64,000 bases of DNA from Panacagrimonas sp052387695 (lineage in GTDB: Bacteria > Pseudomonadota > Gammaproteobacteria > Nevskiales > Nevskiaceae): contig JBQTIX010000039.1 in assembly GCA_052387695.1 (NCBI GenBank), positions 1 through 64,000 on the forward strand, written 5' to 3'. The notes under the pieces are model-generated. The model saw only the letters and a program-made list of their open reading frames with translations. It had not been told where the DNA came from and searched no databases. Of this stretch, positions 1 through 7,372 are shown piece by piece. The translations under genes and the position numbers were made by a program. Position 1 is the first letter of the stretch; each line of letters begins with the position of its first letter.

Positions 1-1460
1 GGCCCGTGCCCTGCGTACTCCATCGCGCCGTCGTCCAGCGCGCCGTACTCCAGGCCGAGCCGGTCCAGGATGTAGTTCTGGCGCAGCTTCCACGGCGACT
101 TCGTTCCCTGCTTGGGAAACATCGCAATGGCGCGCTGCACGTAGCCCGAGGAAAAATCGAGCAGCGGTTCCTGCGGCATCGCGGGGTCGATATTGCCCGG
201 CGTGCAGCGCGCGTAGCCGTGGCGGTCCATGTGCTTGAGCAGCCGGCAGACGTAACGTGAGATCAGGTCCGCGCGCAGCGTCCAGGACGCGTTGGTGTAG
301 CCGATGCAGGCCGCGAGGTTGGGCACGCCGCTGAGCATCACGCCCTTGTAGCTGAGGGTTTTTGCGGGCTCCACCGGCTTGCCATCGACCGCCATCTGGA
401 TGTCGCCCAGGGCGAGCATCTGCAGGCCGGTGGCGCTGACGATGATGTCGGCCGGCACGGTCTCGCCGGACTTCAACTGGATCCCGTTTTCGGTGAAGCG
501 CTCGATGTGATCGGTCACCACCGATGCACGTCCCTTGCGGATGGCCTTGAACAGATCGTTGTCCGGAACCAGGCACATGCGCTGCTCCCAGGGGTTGTAG
601 CTCGGCTTGAAGTGCTTGTCGACGTCGAAGCCCGGCGGTAGCGAGCGAACGGCCAGCTTGCGCAACAGCCGCTTGGCAAATTCCGGGCGGCGACGGCAGA
701 GCTGGAAGATCAGCATGGTGAGCGCCACGTTCTTCCAGCGGATGACACTGTGCGCCCACTTCTCGGGCAGCGCCCGGCGCAGGCCGTCGGCGATCGGATC
801 TTTCGAAGGCAGGGACAGCACGTAGCTGGGCGAGCGTTGGAGCATGGTTACGTGTGCGGCCGCGTCGCTCATGGCCGGCACCAGGGTCACCGCGGTGGCG
901 CCGCTGCCGATGATCACGACCCGCTTGCCCGCGTAGTCCAGATCCTGCGGCCATTTCTGCGGATGCACGATGCGGCCACGGAACTGATCCGCCCCCGGAA
1001 AATCCGGCGAGTAGCCCTGGTCGTAGCGGTAGTAGCCGCTGCACAGGTAGAGAAAGTTGCAGCTCAACGCGGTCTTGTCCCGGCCGGGTCCGCGATCGGC
1101 CTCCACCGTCCAGCGCGCGTCGGCCGAATTCCAGCTCGCGCGCGTGACGCGGTGCTGATAACGGATATGCCGGTCGATGCCGTGTTCCCGGGCGGTGGCG
1201 CGCATGTAGTTGAGGATCGCCGGGCCGTCAGCGATCGCCTTGGCCTCCTTCCAGGGTTGGAACGAATAACCCAGGGTGAACATGTCCGAGTCGGAGCGTA
1301 TGCCGGGATAGCGAAACAGATCCCAGGTGCCTCCGCTTGCCTCGCGGCCTTCCAGGATCGCGTACGTCTTGCCACGGCACTGGGACTGCAAGTGATACCC
1401 CGCGCCGATCCCCGACAGGCCCGCACCGACAATCAGCACGTCAAAATGTTCGGTCATCAT
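1..1460 (-). CDS. Flavin-containing (Baeyer-Villiger type) monooxygenase, 3' end cut by window
   Basis: Reading the minus strand from the ATG at 1460 (or the adjacent ATG at 1457) gives an open frame that runs off the left edge without a stop; about 486 codons are visible. A GGAG sits 8 nt before the start. The protein begins MTEHFDVLIVGAGLSGIGAG, a Rossmann FAD site (GAGLSGIG). A second nucleotide site (IIGSGATAV) follows. Between them lies FRGRIVHPQKWP, which matches the FxGxxxHxxxWP fingerprint of Baeyer-Villiger/FMO monooxygenases. The family uses NADPH and O2 to oxygenate ketones or heteroatoms; the substrate cannot be read from sequence. It lies downstream of and co-directional with a membrane hydroxylase, suggesting lipid or steroid oxidation (inference). 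The C-terminus is missing only because of the window edge. Confidence 0.88.
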   Translation of the reverse strand, partial: MMTEHFDVLIVGAGLSGIGAGYHLQSQCRGKTYAILEGREASGGTWDLFRYPGIRSDSDMFTLGYSFQPWKEAKAIADGPAILNYMRATAREHGIDRHIRYQHRVTRASWNSADARWTVEADRGPGRDKTALSCNFLYLCSGYYRYDQGYSPDFPGADQFRGRIVHPQKWPQDLDYAGKRVVIIGSGATAVTLVPAMSDAAAHVTMLQRSPSYVLSLPSKDPIADGLRRALPEKWAHSVIRWKNVALTMLIFQLCRRRPEFAKRLLRKLAVRSLPPGFDVDKHFKPSYNPWEQRMCLVPDNDLFKAIRKGRASVVTDHIERFTENGIQLKSGETVPADIIVSATGLQMLALGDIQMAVDGKPVEPAKTLSYKGVMLSGVPNLAACIGYTNASWTLRADLISRYVCRLLKHMDRHGYARCTPGNIDPAMPQEPLLDFSSGYVQRAIAMFPKQGTKSPWKLRQNYILDRLGLEYGALDDGAMEYAGHG

Positions 1461-1636
1461 CGATCCCACTCCAGCGGCGATTCAAGGTCCACCGACTGTA
1501 GCCGGGAAGCGGATCGCGCCGGAGGCCGGAGGCGTAGTAGAAACGTAGGGGGCAGGCGTTTTTCAGTCCCGAGCGGGTCTTGAGGGTCTTGCACGGGCGG
1601 GGTGTGAAGTTGCCCGCGGAGGTTCGAGTCCGTCGT

Positions 1637-1664
1637 GGTTACGGGTTACGGGTTACGGGTTACG
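1637..1664. repeat. Four perfect tandem copies of GGTTACG
   Basis: Positions 1637-1643, 1644-1650, 1651-1657 and 1658-1664 are identical 7-mers. The last copy overlaps the 3' end of the neighbouring hydroxylase gene, and its TAA stop codon (read on the minus strand) lies inside the repeat. It could vary in copy number by slippage without touching the coding part upstream of the stop. Confidence 0.9.
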
Positions 1665-2547
1665 GGGACGCCGTGCGCGTCCACTCCGGTGGCGCCCACA
1701 GGTGCTTGAGACGCTGGATCAGCGGCCCGCGCGTGAACACGTCGCGCCACATGTCGATGAACTCGTGGAAGTTGAGCGTGATGAAGTTGTGCGAGTGGAT
1801 CTGCCGCGTGATGCCGTAGTCCACGGGCACTGACTCTTCGGCGTAGGTGCCGAACCAGCGGTCGAACAGGATGATGACGCCGCCGTAGTTGTGATCGATG
1901 TACTGCGGATTGCGGCCGTGGTGCACGCGGTGGTTGGAGGGCGTGTCGAACACGTATTCGAACCAGCGCGGCAGCTTGCCGACGCTTTCCGTGTGCACGA
2001 AGTACTGGTAGCTCAGGTCCACTGCATAAAGGAAGAACACGACCGCCGGCGGTACGCCCAGAAAAATCAGCGGGCAGAAGAACAGCCACCAACCGGTGAT
2101 CGAGTACAGCAGGCTCTGGCGCATGGCGGTGGTGAAGTTCATGCGCTCGCTGGAGTGGTGCACCACGTGCGCGCTCCAGAACCAGCGCACACGATGACTG
2201 GTGCGGTGAAACCAGTAGTAGCAGAACTCCACGCCGATGAAGATCGGCAGAACCGTCCACGCGTTCACCGGCACGTCGAACAGCCGGTGCTGGTAGATCC
2301 ATGCGGTGGCGACGCCGGTGATTAGCACGTGCGCGATCAGTTCGAACACCTGGTAGCTGCCGCCGAGCGAGAGGTTGGCCAGGATGTCGCGCCACTCGAA
2401 CTGTGCGCGCTGGCCGCGGCCCGTCATCACTTTCCACTCGATCAGGAAGGCGATGACGAAGATCGGCGACATGCCGATCAGCAGCACCTGCTTCCAGTCC
2501 ACATCCGGGCCGAGCATCTGAACCAGCATCTGCGTCATTGCTTCCAC
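1660..2547 (-). CDS. Membrane fatty acid hydroxylase / sterol desaturase superfamily protein
   Basis: A di-iron membrane oxygenase of about 295 residues. Several hydrophobic segments surround the family histidine clusters: HRTSH, HVVHH and NHRVHH, which ligate two irons in this superfamily. The start is taken as GTG at 2547 because GAGGAGG lies 6 nt upstream on the minus strand; an upstream in-frame ATG at 2631 would lie inside the divergent regulator's leader and lacks such a site. The product hydroxylates or desaturates a lipid tail at the membrane; the substrate is not evident. It is transcribed divergently from an AraC regulator 92 bp away and is followed by a BVMO-type monooxygenase. The stop codon falls in a 7-bp tandem repeat. 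Confidence 0.85.
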   Translation of the reverse strand: MEAMTQMLVQMLGPDVDWKQVLLIGMSPIFVIAFLIEWKVMTGRGQRAQFEWRDILANLSLGGSYQVFELIAHVLITGVATAWIYQHRLFDVPVNAWTVLPIFIGVEFCYYWFHRTSHRVRWFWSAHVVHHSSERMNFTTAMRQSLLYSITGWWLFFCPLIFLGVPPAVVFFLYAVDLSYQYFVHTESVGKLPRWFEYVFDTPSNHRVHHGRNPQYIDHNYGGVIILFDRWFGTYAEESVPVDYGITRQIHSHNFITLNFHEFIDMWRDVFTRGPLIQRLKHLWAPPEWTRTASP

Positions 2548-2639
2548 GGTGAGCCTCCTCGTTCTGATGGGACGCATCCTCGCGCGAAAGCGGCCCCGCG
2601 GGATTGACCCGGCTGGCCGCATTTTTGACACTTCTCGCC

Positions 2640-3692
2640 ATGCCTTCCAGTCGCCGGCCTGCCGAACCCGCTCACGGCGTCGTGCCGGGAAGCTATGTGC
2701 GCCTGTTGTACGAATATCTCGAAACCCGTGGCGTGGATGCGGTGAAACTGCTGGGCGAGGCAGCGCCGAACCCGCAGGGCTCGGGACCCAGCCGCTATCC
2801 GGTCGAGCGCTGGCGCCGGCACCTGGAAAACGCGGCGGCGCATCTGCACGACTCCGACCTGGGCCTGCACCTCGGCCAGACCGTGACGCCGCGACACTTC
2901 GGCGTGATGGGTTATGTGCTGCTGGCCTGCGGCACCCTCGGCGCGGCGCTCACGCGTCTGCACCACTACCAGCGCCTGGTCTACGACGTGAGCCCGATGC
3001 GGCTGCGCGCGCAGGCCCAATCGGTGACCCTGGAGTGGGGCACGGAACACGGCCGTCCCGGCCGGCTGGTCGACGAAACCGCCATCACCGCGCTGGTGCA
3101 GTTTGCGCGCGACGTCACCGGCGAACACGCGAAGATCGAGTCGGTGCACTTCGTCAACGAGCCACCTGCGGACATCGCGCCATACCGCCGCTATTTCGGA
3201 GGTCAGGTCTTGTTCGAGCAGGACATGACGCGCGTGCGCCTGCCGCTGTCGCTGATGGCAAAGCCGCTGCGTCAGCCGGACGCAGCCTTGCTCGCGCTGC
3301 TGGAACATCAGGCGGAAGCGCTGCTCGCCGACCTGCCGGACGCCGGCGATCTCGAACAGGCGGTACGTCGCGCCGTCGCTGCCAACGCGCGCGAAGGCGA
3401 GATCAGCCTGGAGCGCGTGGCCGCCGCGCTGCATACCTCGCCGCGCACCCTGCATCGCCGGCTCGAACAACTCGGCCTTGGCTTTCGCGAACTGCGCGAC
3501 GACACGCGACGACGGCTCGCCGAAACACATTTGTCGGACGCCGGCCTGGGGATCGCCGAAGTCGCGCTGTTGCTCGGCTATTCCGAGCAGAGCGCATTCA
3601 CGCGCGCGTTCGGCCGCTGGACCGATACCACACCGGCGCGTTGGCGCAGGCAGGCGGCCAGCTCGATCCAAGGATTCTCTGCACGGGTTTGA
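2640..3692 (+). CDS. AraC family transcriptional regulator (Arabinose_bd-type sensor plus HTH)
   Basis: About 350 residues. The N-terminal two thirds resembles the ligand-sensing domain found in OruR/ArgR-like AraC proteins (VTPRHFGVMGYVLLACGTLG region). The C-terminal ~90 residues form a double helix-turn-helix, with the AraC signature around ISLERVAAALHTSPRTLHRR and IAEVALLLGYSEQSAFTRAF. The ATG at 2640 is preferred; an in-frame TTG at 2604 would add 12 residues. The gene is divergent from the membrane hydroxylase, sharing a 92-bp promoter gap, so it probably controls that gene and itself (inference). It converges on the cytochrome gene, with a REP-like element between them. Confidence 0.88.
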   Translation: MPSSRRPAEPAHGVVPGSYVRLLYEYLETRGVDAVKLLGEAAPNPQGSGPSRYPVERWRRHLENAAAHLHDSDLGLHLGQTVTPRHFGVMGYVLLACGTLGAALTRLHHYQRLVYDVSPMRLRAQAQSVTLEWGTEHGRPGRLVDETAITALVQFARDVTGEHAKIESVHFVNEPPADIAPYRRYFGGQVLFEQDMTRVRLPLSLMAKPLRQPDAALLALLEHQAEALLADLPDAGDLEQAVRRAVAANAREGEISLERVAAALHTSPRTLHRRLEQLGLGFRELRDDTRRRLAETHLSDAGLGIAEVALLLGYSEQSAFTRAFGRWTDTTPARWRRQAASSIQGFSARV

Positions 3693-3711
3693 ATTCATCG
3701 GCAGGTCGGAT

Positions 3712-3816
3712 GTAGGTCGGCTCAAGGCCACTGCTTTTCGTGGCCGGAGCCGACAGGCGCCGGTCGTCGTCGAGGGCGCGCAGCGTCGGTTCCGCCTTCG
3801 GCTTGAACCGACCTAC
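3712..3816. repeat. REP-like two-hairpin element, copy A
   Basis: Begins GTAGGTCGG and ends CCGACCTAC. It contains two hairpins: a left stem GTCGGCTC/GAGCCGAC around a CTTTTCG-type loop, and a right stem GTCGGTTC/GAACCGAC around CCTTCGG. It lies between convergent genes (AraC and cytochrome), where it could also end transcription from both sides. Related copies are at 7260, 9612 and 29396, with a right half at 52938. Confidence 0.85.
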
Positions 3817-3858
3817 GAGCCGGATTGGAACTGTGCAGACCTTCCCGTCCGCATCCCT

Positions 3859-6612
3859 CTACACCTCGTCACCATCGCGCACGCCGTCCTCGTCGCGGTC
3901 CACGCCGATGCGCAGGCCGGACCCGGGCGGCACGCAGGTGTAGGTCAGGGCCTGGCCCGGCGTGGCGGCGAGGGCGCGCAGGGGGCGCTCTCCGATCGGC
4001 GGTTCCGCGGTGCGGTCGCTGATGAACAGGCCGAGCGCGGTACGAAACCAGCCCCGCGTGACGCCGTCCACGACGCCCTTGACCGTGACATCGCATTCTC
4101 CCTGCGCGGCACGCGCCAGCAGCAGATCGATACGCCGGTTCACGCTCGCGGCGTTGCCGGTGTCCAGGGTGATCTGCTGGCCGACGATGGGCGCCAGGTT
4201 GCTCGGGAAGGCGAACACGAACTGCTCGACCCGCCGGCGCATCTCGTCGCCCTGCCCCAGCAGCAGATCGCTGAGCAGGAAGTTGAACACGCGCGCCTGG
4301 AAGAAGCGGAACATCGTGTCGATGCTGCCGTCGTGCAGCAGCCCAAAGCCGCGAACCTGGTCGCCCTGGTGCGCGTTGTCGCCGGGGCGGATGAAGGCGA
4401 CACCGGGGTTACCGAACATGCCGACCTTCTGGTAGACGTTGCGCAGGTGCGGAATCTTGAACTGCTGCTTCTCACCCTCGAAGCTGGAGCGCCCATCGCC
4501 GCCGAACAATCCCTGTTCCGGGTCCAGCGTGTGGCAGCCGTTGCAGGTGCGCGTGTCGACGAGGACGTTGAAATAGATCCGGCGTCCCAGTTCCTGTTCG
4601 AGGGTCAGCGAGTTGTCGAGCGCGCGGATCGGATTGGGTGGATAGCTGAGTTGCAGGACGAAGTCGGTGAACGCCTGCATCTGCGCGTCGGTCAAGGGTG
4701 TCTCACGCCCCAGCAGGCTCACGAAGGCGGGATTGAACTGGCGAAACGCAGCCTGTTCGTTGTAGATGCCGCGATCCGGCCGGCGGTTGCGCTCGTCATT
4801 GCCGCCGGTGCGATCGCCGCGCCAGTGCATCGGGCCTTGAGCGGCCATGCCGCGCAGGCTCTGCGTGGTCATCGGGCCCTTCATCGGATGAAAGTCCGGG
4901 TTGCCGATGGGACCGATGGTGAAGGGCGAGGGGTTGTTGAGCACCGTACCCTTGGGATCGCCCAGGTCCCAGGCCAGGCTGTCGAGATCGCCGAACACAT
5001 GACAGCTCGCGCAGGAGGCTTCGCCGTTGCTCGAAGTCAGCGCCGCGTCGTAGAGGAAGGGACGGCCGGTGACCAGGCTCAGCGGCTCCGGATTGTGCAT
5101 CGTGCGGCGCGTGGTCTGGCGCCGGGTGGCGGTGTCGATGACCGCGATGGAATTGTCGAATCGGGTCAGCACGTACAGCCGCCCGCGCGCCTCGTCGAGC
5201 ACCAGCCCGCTGGGGCCGCCGCCGCTGACCGCGATGCGGCTGGCGGCGTCCGGCACGAAGCGATCGTTTTCTAGCAGGGCGGTGCTGAACACACCGATTT
5301 TTGCGGAGCCGAACGCGGCCAGGTACAGGGTCGCGCCATCGCTGCTGATCGCCATGGATGTGGGAATCGCCAGGCTGTTCGCGCGCACGCTGGCGGGTGC
5401 CGGTCGCAACTCGTAGTTGATGTGCTTGTTGAGATGGCGCGGCAGCACGCGAGTGCCGTCGATGACGGTGATGCGCGCCTGTTGCAAGCGTCCGAGTACG
5501 GTGGAGGTTGGATCTCCCGGCGTCCGCTCGCCCTCGAAGCGCACCTCATTGATCGCCTCGGTATTGCTCACGTAGAGCTTGCCGCTGACCGGGTTGACCG
5601 CCATGTTGAACAGCACCGTGCCGACGCCCGAGTGACTGCGCACCAGCCGCGGCGTCGCGGCGTTGGCGTCGATCGCGAACACGTCCTGGTCGGGAAGATT
5701 GAAGCGCACCTGGCTGTCCCAGGCCCGATTCAACTCATCGCGCCAGCGCCCGTTGCGGAACTTGACGATCAGCCCGGCCTCGGGCTGGTCGTCGCCGCCG
5801 ACTGTCCGGTTCGGCGCCGGCAACCCGCCAGGCGCCATGACTTCGCCACGCGCGGGCCGGCATGGACGTGCCGTGGCGCCGCCGTCGCAGACGCTGCCTT
5901 CGCTGATCGTAGTGGTGCGGTTGCCGGTGTGAAATCCGGCGGCATACACGGTGGCGCCGTCGGCGCTGACCGCCAGTGCCCTGGGAGTGTCGGTGAACAG
6001 GCTGAGGATGCTCAGCGGCGTGCCGCCGAGCCCGGCGCCCGGGTCGCGCGCATCGAACACCCACACGTCGGCGCGGCCGATACCCGCGGTGGTCAGTCGC
6101 GGATCGATCGGACTGTTCTGCCCGCGATGCGCCGTGGTGATGAAAGCGCGATCGCGATCACGCCCGGCAAAGACGATGTCGCGCGGCTCGTCGCCGACCA
6201 GTAGGGTGCGTACGACCCGCGGCGGATTGGCGCGCACATCGACGATGCTGATCGAGTCCGACAGATGATTGACCACCCAGACCTCGGCATTGCCGTCGCG
6301 CGCCGCCACGGCCACCGGTTCCAGACCCACCGGCACCGAGGCCTCCGCACGCAGTCCGGACTCGGTGATCGCGAAAATCTCCAGCCGATTGTCCGGGGTG
6401 TTGACGGCGAACAGCCGCCGCCCATCCGCCGACAGCGCCAGCGGTCTGACCTGGCCGCTTTCGAACGCGGTGAACGAGGCCAGTGCGGGTGTCGGGAGCC
6501 ACAGCGCGAGGGCGAGCAGGCCGCTCGCGAGCAGCGTCCGGGTCAGATTGATTCGTGACCGCCAACCGCGGAGAGTGGAGTGTCGGTTCGGGTTACCACG
6601 GACGATACGCAT
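3859..6612 (-). CDS. Secreted YVTN beta-propeller protein fused to di-haem cytochrome c
   Basis: A 917-residue exported protein. Residues about 20-46 form a signal peptide after an unusually long basic n-region, ending ALA. Residues 50-520 carry repeated VxxDxxxxxxVxxI-type strands (for example SISIVDVR, ITVIDGTR, SIAVIDTA), typical of YVTN/NHL-like propellers. Two haem c sites follow, CASCH at 534-538 and CNGCH at 690-694, in a MauG/cytochrome-c-peroxidase-like region. The tail has an Asp-rich calcium-loop-like motif, DRDEDGVRDGDE. It probably transfers electrons or oxidises a substrate in the periplasm or at the surface; the exact reaction is unknown. It appears to stand alone. Fragments of a second copy of this gene survive at 7189-7267 and 10361-11357. 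Confidence 0.85.
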   Translation of the reverse strand: MRIVRGNPNRHSTLRGWRSRINLTRTLLASGLLALALWLPTPALASFTAFESGQVRPLALSADGRRLFAVNTPDNRLEIFAITESGLRAEASVPVGLEPVAVAARDGNAEVWVVNHLSDSISIVDVRANPPRVVRTLLVGDEPRDIVFAGRDRDRAFITTAHRGQNSPIDPRLTTAGIGRADVWVFDARDPGAGLGGTPLSILSLFTDTPRALAVSADGATVYAAGFHTGNRTTTISEGSVCDGGATARPCRPARGEVMAPGGLPAPNRTVGGDDQPEAGLIVKFRNGRWRDELNRAWDSQVRFNLPDQDVFAIDANAATPRLVRSHSGVGTVLFNMAVNPVSGKLYVSNTEAINEVRFEGERTPGDPTSTVLGRLQQARITVIDGTRVLPRHLNKHINYELRPAPASVRANSLAIPTSMAISSDGATLYLAAFGSAKIGVFSTALLENDRFVPDAASRIAVSGGGPSGLVLDEARGRLYVLTRFDNSIAVIDTATRRQTTRRTMHNPEPLSLVTGRPFLYDAALTSSNGEASCASCHVFGDLDSLAWDLGDPKGTVLNNPSPFTIGPIGNPDFHPMKGPMTTQSLRGMAAQGPMHWRGDRTGGNDERNRRPDRGIYNEQAAFRQFNPAFVSLLGRETPLTDAQMQAFTDFVLQLSYPPNPIRALDNSLTLEQELGRRIYFNVLVDTRTCNGCHTLDPEQGLFGGDGRSSFEGEKQQFKIPHLRNVYQKVGMFGNPGVAFIRPGDNAHQGDQVRGFGLLHDGSIDTMFRFFQARVFNFLLSDLLLGQGDEMRRRVEQFVFAFPSNLAPIVGQQITLDTGNAASVNRRIDLLLARAAQGECDVTVKGVVDGVTRGWFRTALGLFISDRTAEPPIGERPLRALAATPGQALTYTCVPPGSGLRIGVDRDEDGVRDGDEV

Positions 6613-6705
6613 CGGCGAATTTCATCGAAGCCCGAGCGGGCTGGTTGTCCTTGACACGCTTGCGCTGCAAGAAAGGCTCCGTCACCGGCCGTACCGGTGC
6701 AGGAG

Positions 6706-6734
6706 TTGTGAAGCAGCCGGTCGCAGCATAGCCT
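6706..6734 (+). promoter_or_regulatory. Candidate sigma70-type promoter for the MAPEG gene
   Basis: TTGTGA at 6706-6711, a 17-bp spacer, and TAGCCT at 6729-6734 followed by GCGG. The start codon is 30 bp downstream. The same -35/spacer/-10 arrangement, including TAGCCTGCGG, recurs before the DUF924 gene at 11454-11482, which strengthens the call. Prediction only. Confidence 0.45.
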
Positions 6735-6763
6735 GCGGAATCCCTCACTCGCGGGTTCCCCAC

Positions 6764-7171
6764 ATGATCGTGACCTCGCTTTACGCCGGCCTGCTGGCGC
6801 TGTGGTTCGTGGTTCTGAGTCTGAGGGTCGTCCGTCGCCGCCGCGGCCATCGCATCAACCTCGGCGACGGCAGCGACACGCAGATGCAGCGGCTGATTCG
6901 TGGACACGGAAATTTTTCCGAATACGTGCCGCTGATCCTGCTGCTGATGCTGATCCTCGAAATGGGCGGCGTCACGCCGTTCTGGCTGCTGCACCTGATC
7001 GGCATCACGCTGGTAGTCGCGCGCGTGCTGCACGGCATCGCACTGAGCTTCACCCAGCATTTCATGTTCGGTAGAGTCGCCGGCACCGTGCTGACGTTCG
7101 TCCTGCTGCTGGTCACCGGCCTGCTGTGCCTGTGGCGCGGGATCGCCGAACTGGTGCTGGCGGCGGGCTGA
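6764..7171 (+). CDS. MAPEG family membrane protein
   Basis: 135 residues with four predicted membrane helices. The family pattern is present: an N-terminal helix, a basic cytosolic stretch (RVVRRRRGHR), the NLGDG-type segment, then RLIRGHGNFSEYVPL, which matches the conserved RaxRaHxNxxE region of MAPEG proteins. MAPEG proteins in eukaryotes are glutathione-dependent transferases or peroxidases; bacterial members are mostly of unknown role in the inner membrane. ATG at 6764 is the first start after the candidate promoter. It converges on the FG-GAP gene, with a cytochrome remnant and a REP-like element between. Confidence 0.85.
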   Translation: MIVTSLYAGLLALWFVVLSLRVVRRRRGHRINLGDGSDTQMQRLIRGHGNFSEYVPLILLLMLILEMGGVTPFWLLHLIGITLVVARVLHGIALSFTQHFMFGRVAGTVLTFVLLLVTGLLCLWRGIAELVLAAG

Positions 7172-7188
7172 GGCCGTGATTGAACGCT

Positions 7189-7267
7189 CTCGTCGCGGTC
7201 GGCGCACGCCCGCGCGGTCCACGCCGATGCGCAAGCCCAACCCGGGTGGGCGCGCAGGTGTAGGTCG
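7189..7267 (-). pseudogene. Remnant of the 3' end of a second YVTN/cytochrome gene
   Basis: The stretch 7214-7266 is nearly identical to the 3' coding end of the intact cytochrome gene (around 3898-3950). It still encodes GLRIGVDR, the start of the calcium-loop tail. Frame and stop are degraded. The homology stops exactly where REP-like copy B begins. Together with the 5' fragment at 10361-11357 it appears to be the other end of one decayed duplicate. Confidence 0.7.
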
Positions 7268-7362
7268 GATCAAGCCCGCGTGCTTTTCGCGGGCGGATCC
7301 GACGGGTGCCCTTCGTCGACGGCGCGCAGTGTCGGATCCGCCTTCGGCTTGATCCGACCTAC
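7260..7362. repeat. REP-like two-hairpin element, copy B
   Basis: Same architecture as the copy at 3712, but both stems carry ATC/GAT (GTCGGATC with GATCCGAC) where copy A has CTC/GAG and TTC/GAA. The bases change in pairs, so the hairpins are conserved rather than the sequence. It lies between the convergent MAPEG and FG-GAP genes. Confidence 0.85.
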
Positions 7363-7372
7363 GGCTACGGAC

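Noticed and set aside
1621..1631. GGTTCGAGTCC, resembling a tRNA T-loop
   Set aside because: The flanking bases do not pair as a T-stem, and no acceptor, anticodon stem or CCA is found around it.
3478..5274. A 598-residue plus-strand frame across the AraC and cytochrome genes
   Set aside because: It is opposite or out of frame with two well supported genes, has skewed composition and no family features; typical high-GC shadow frame.
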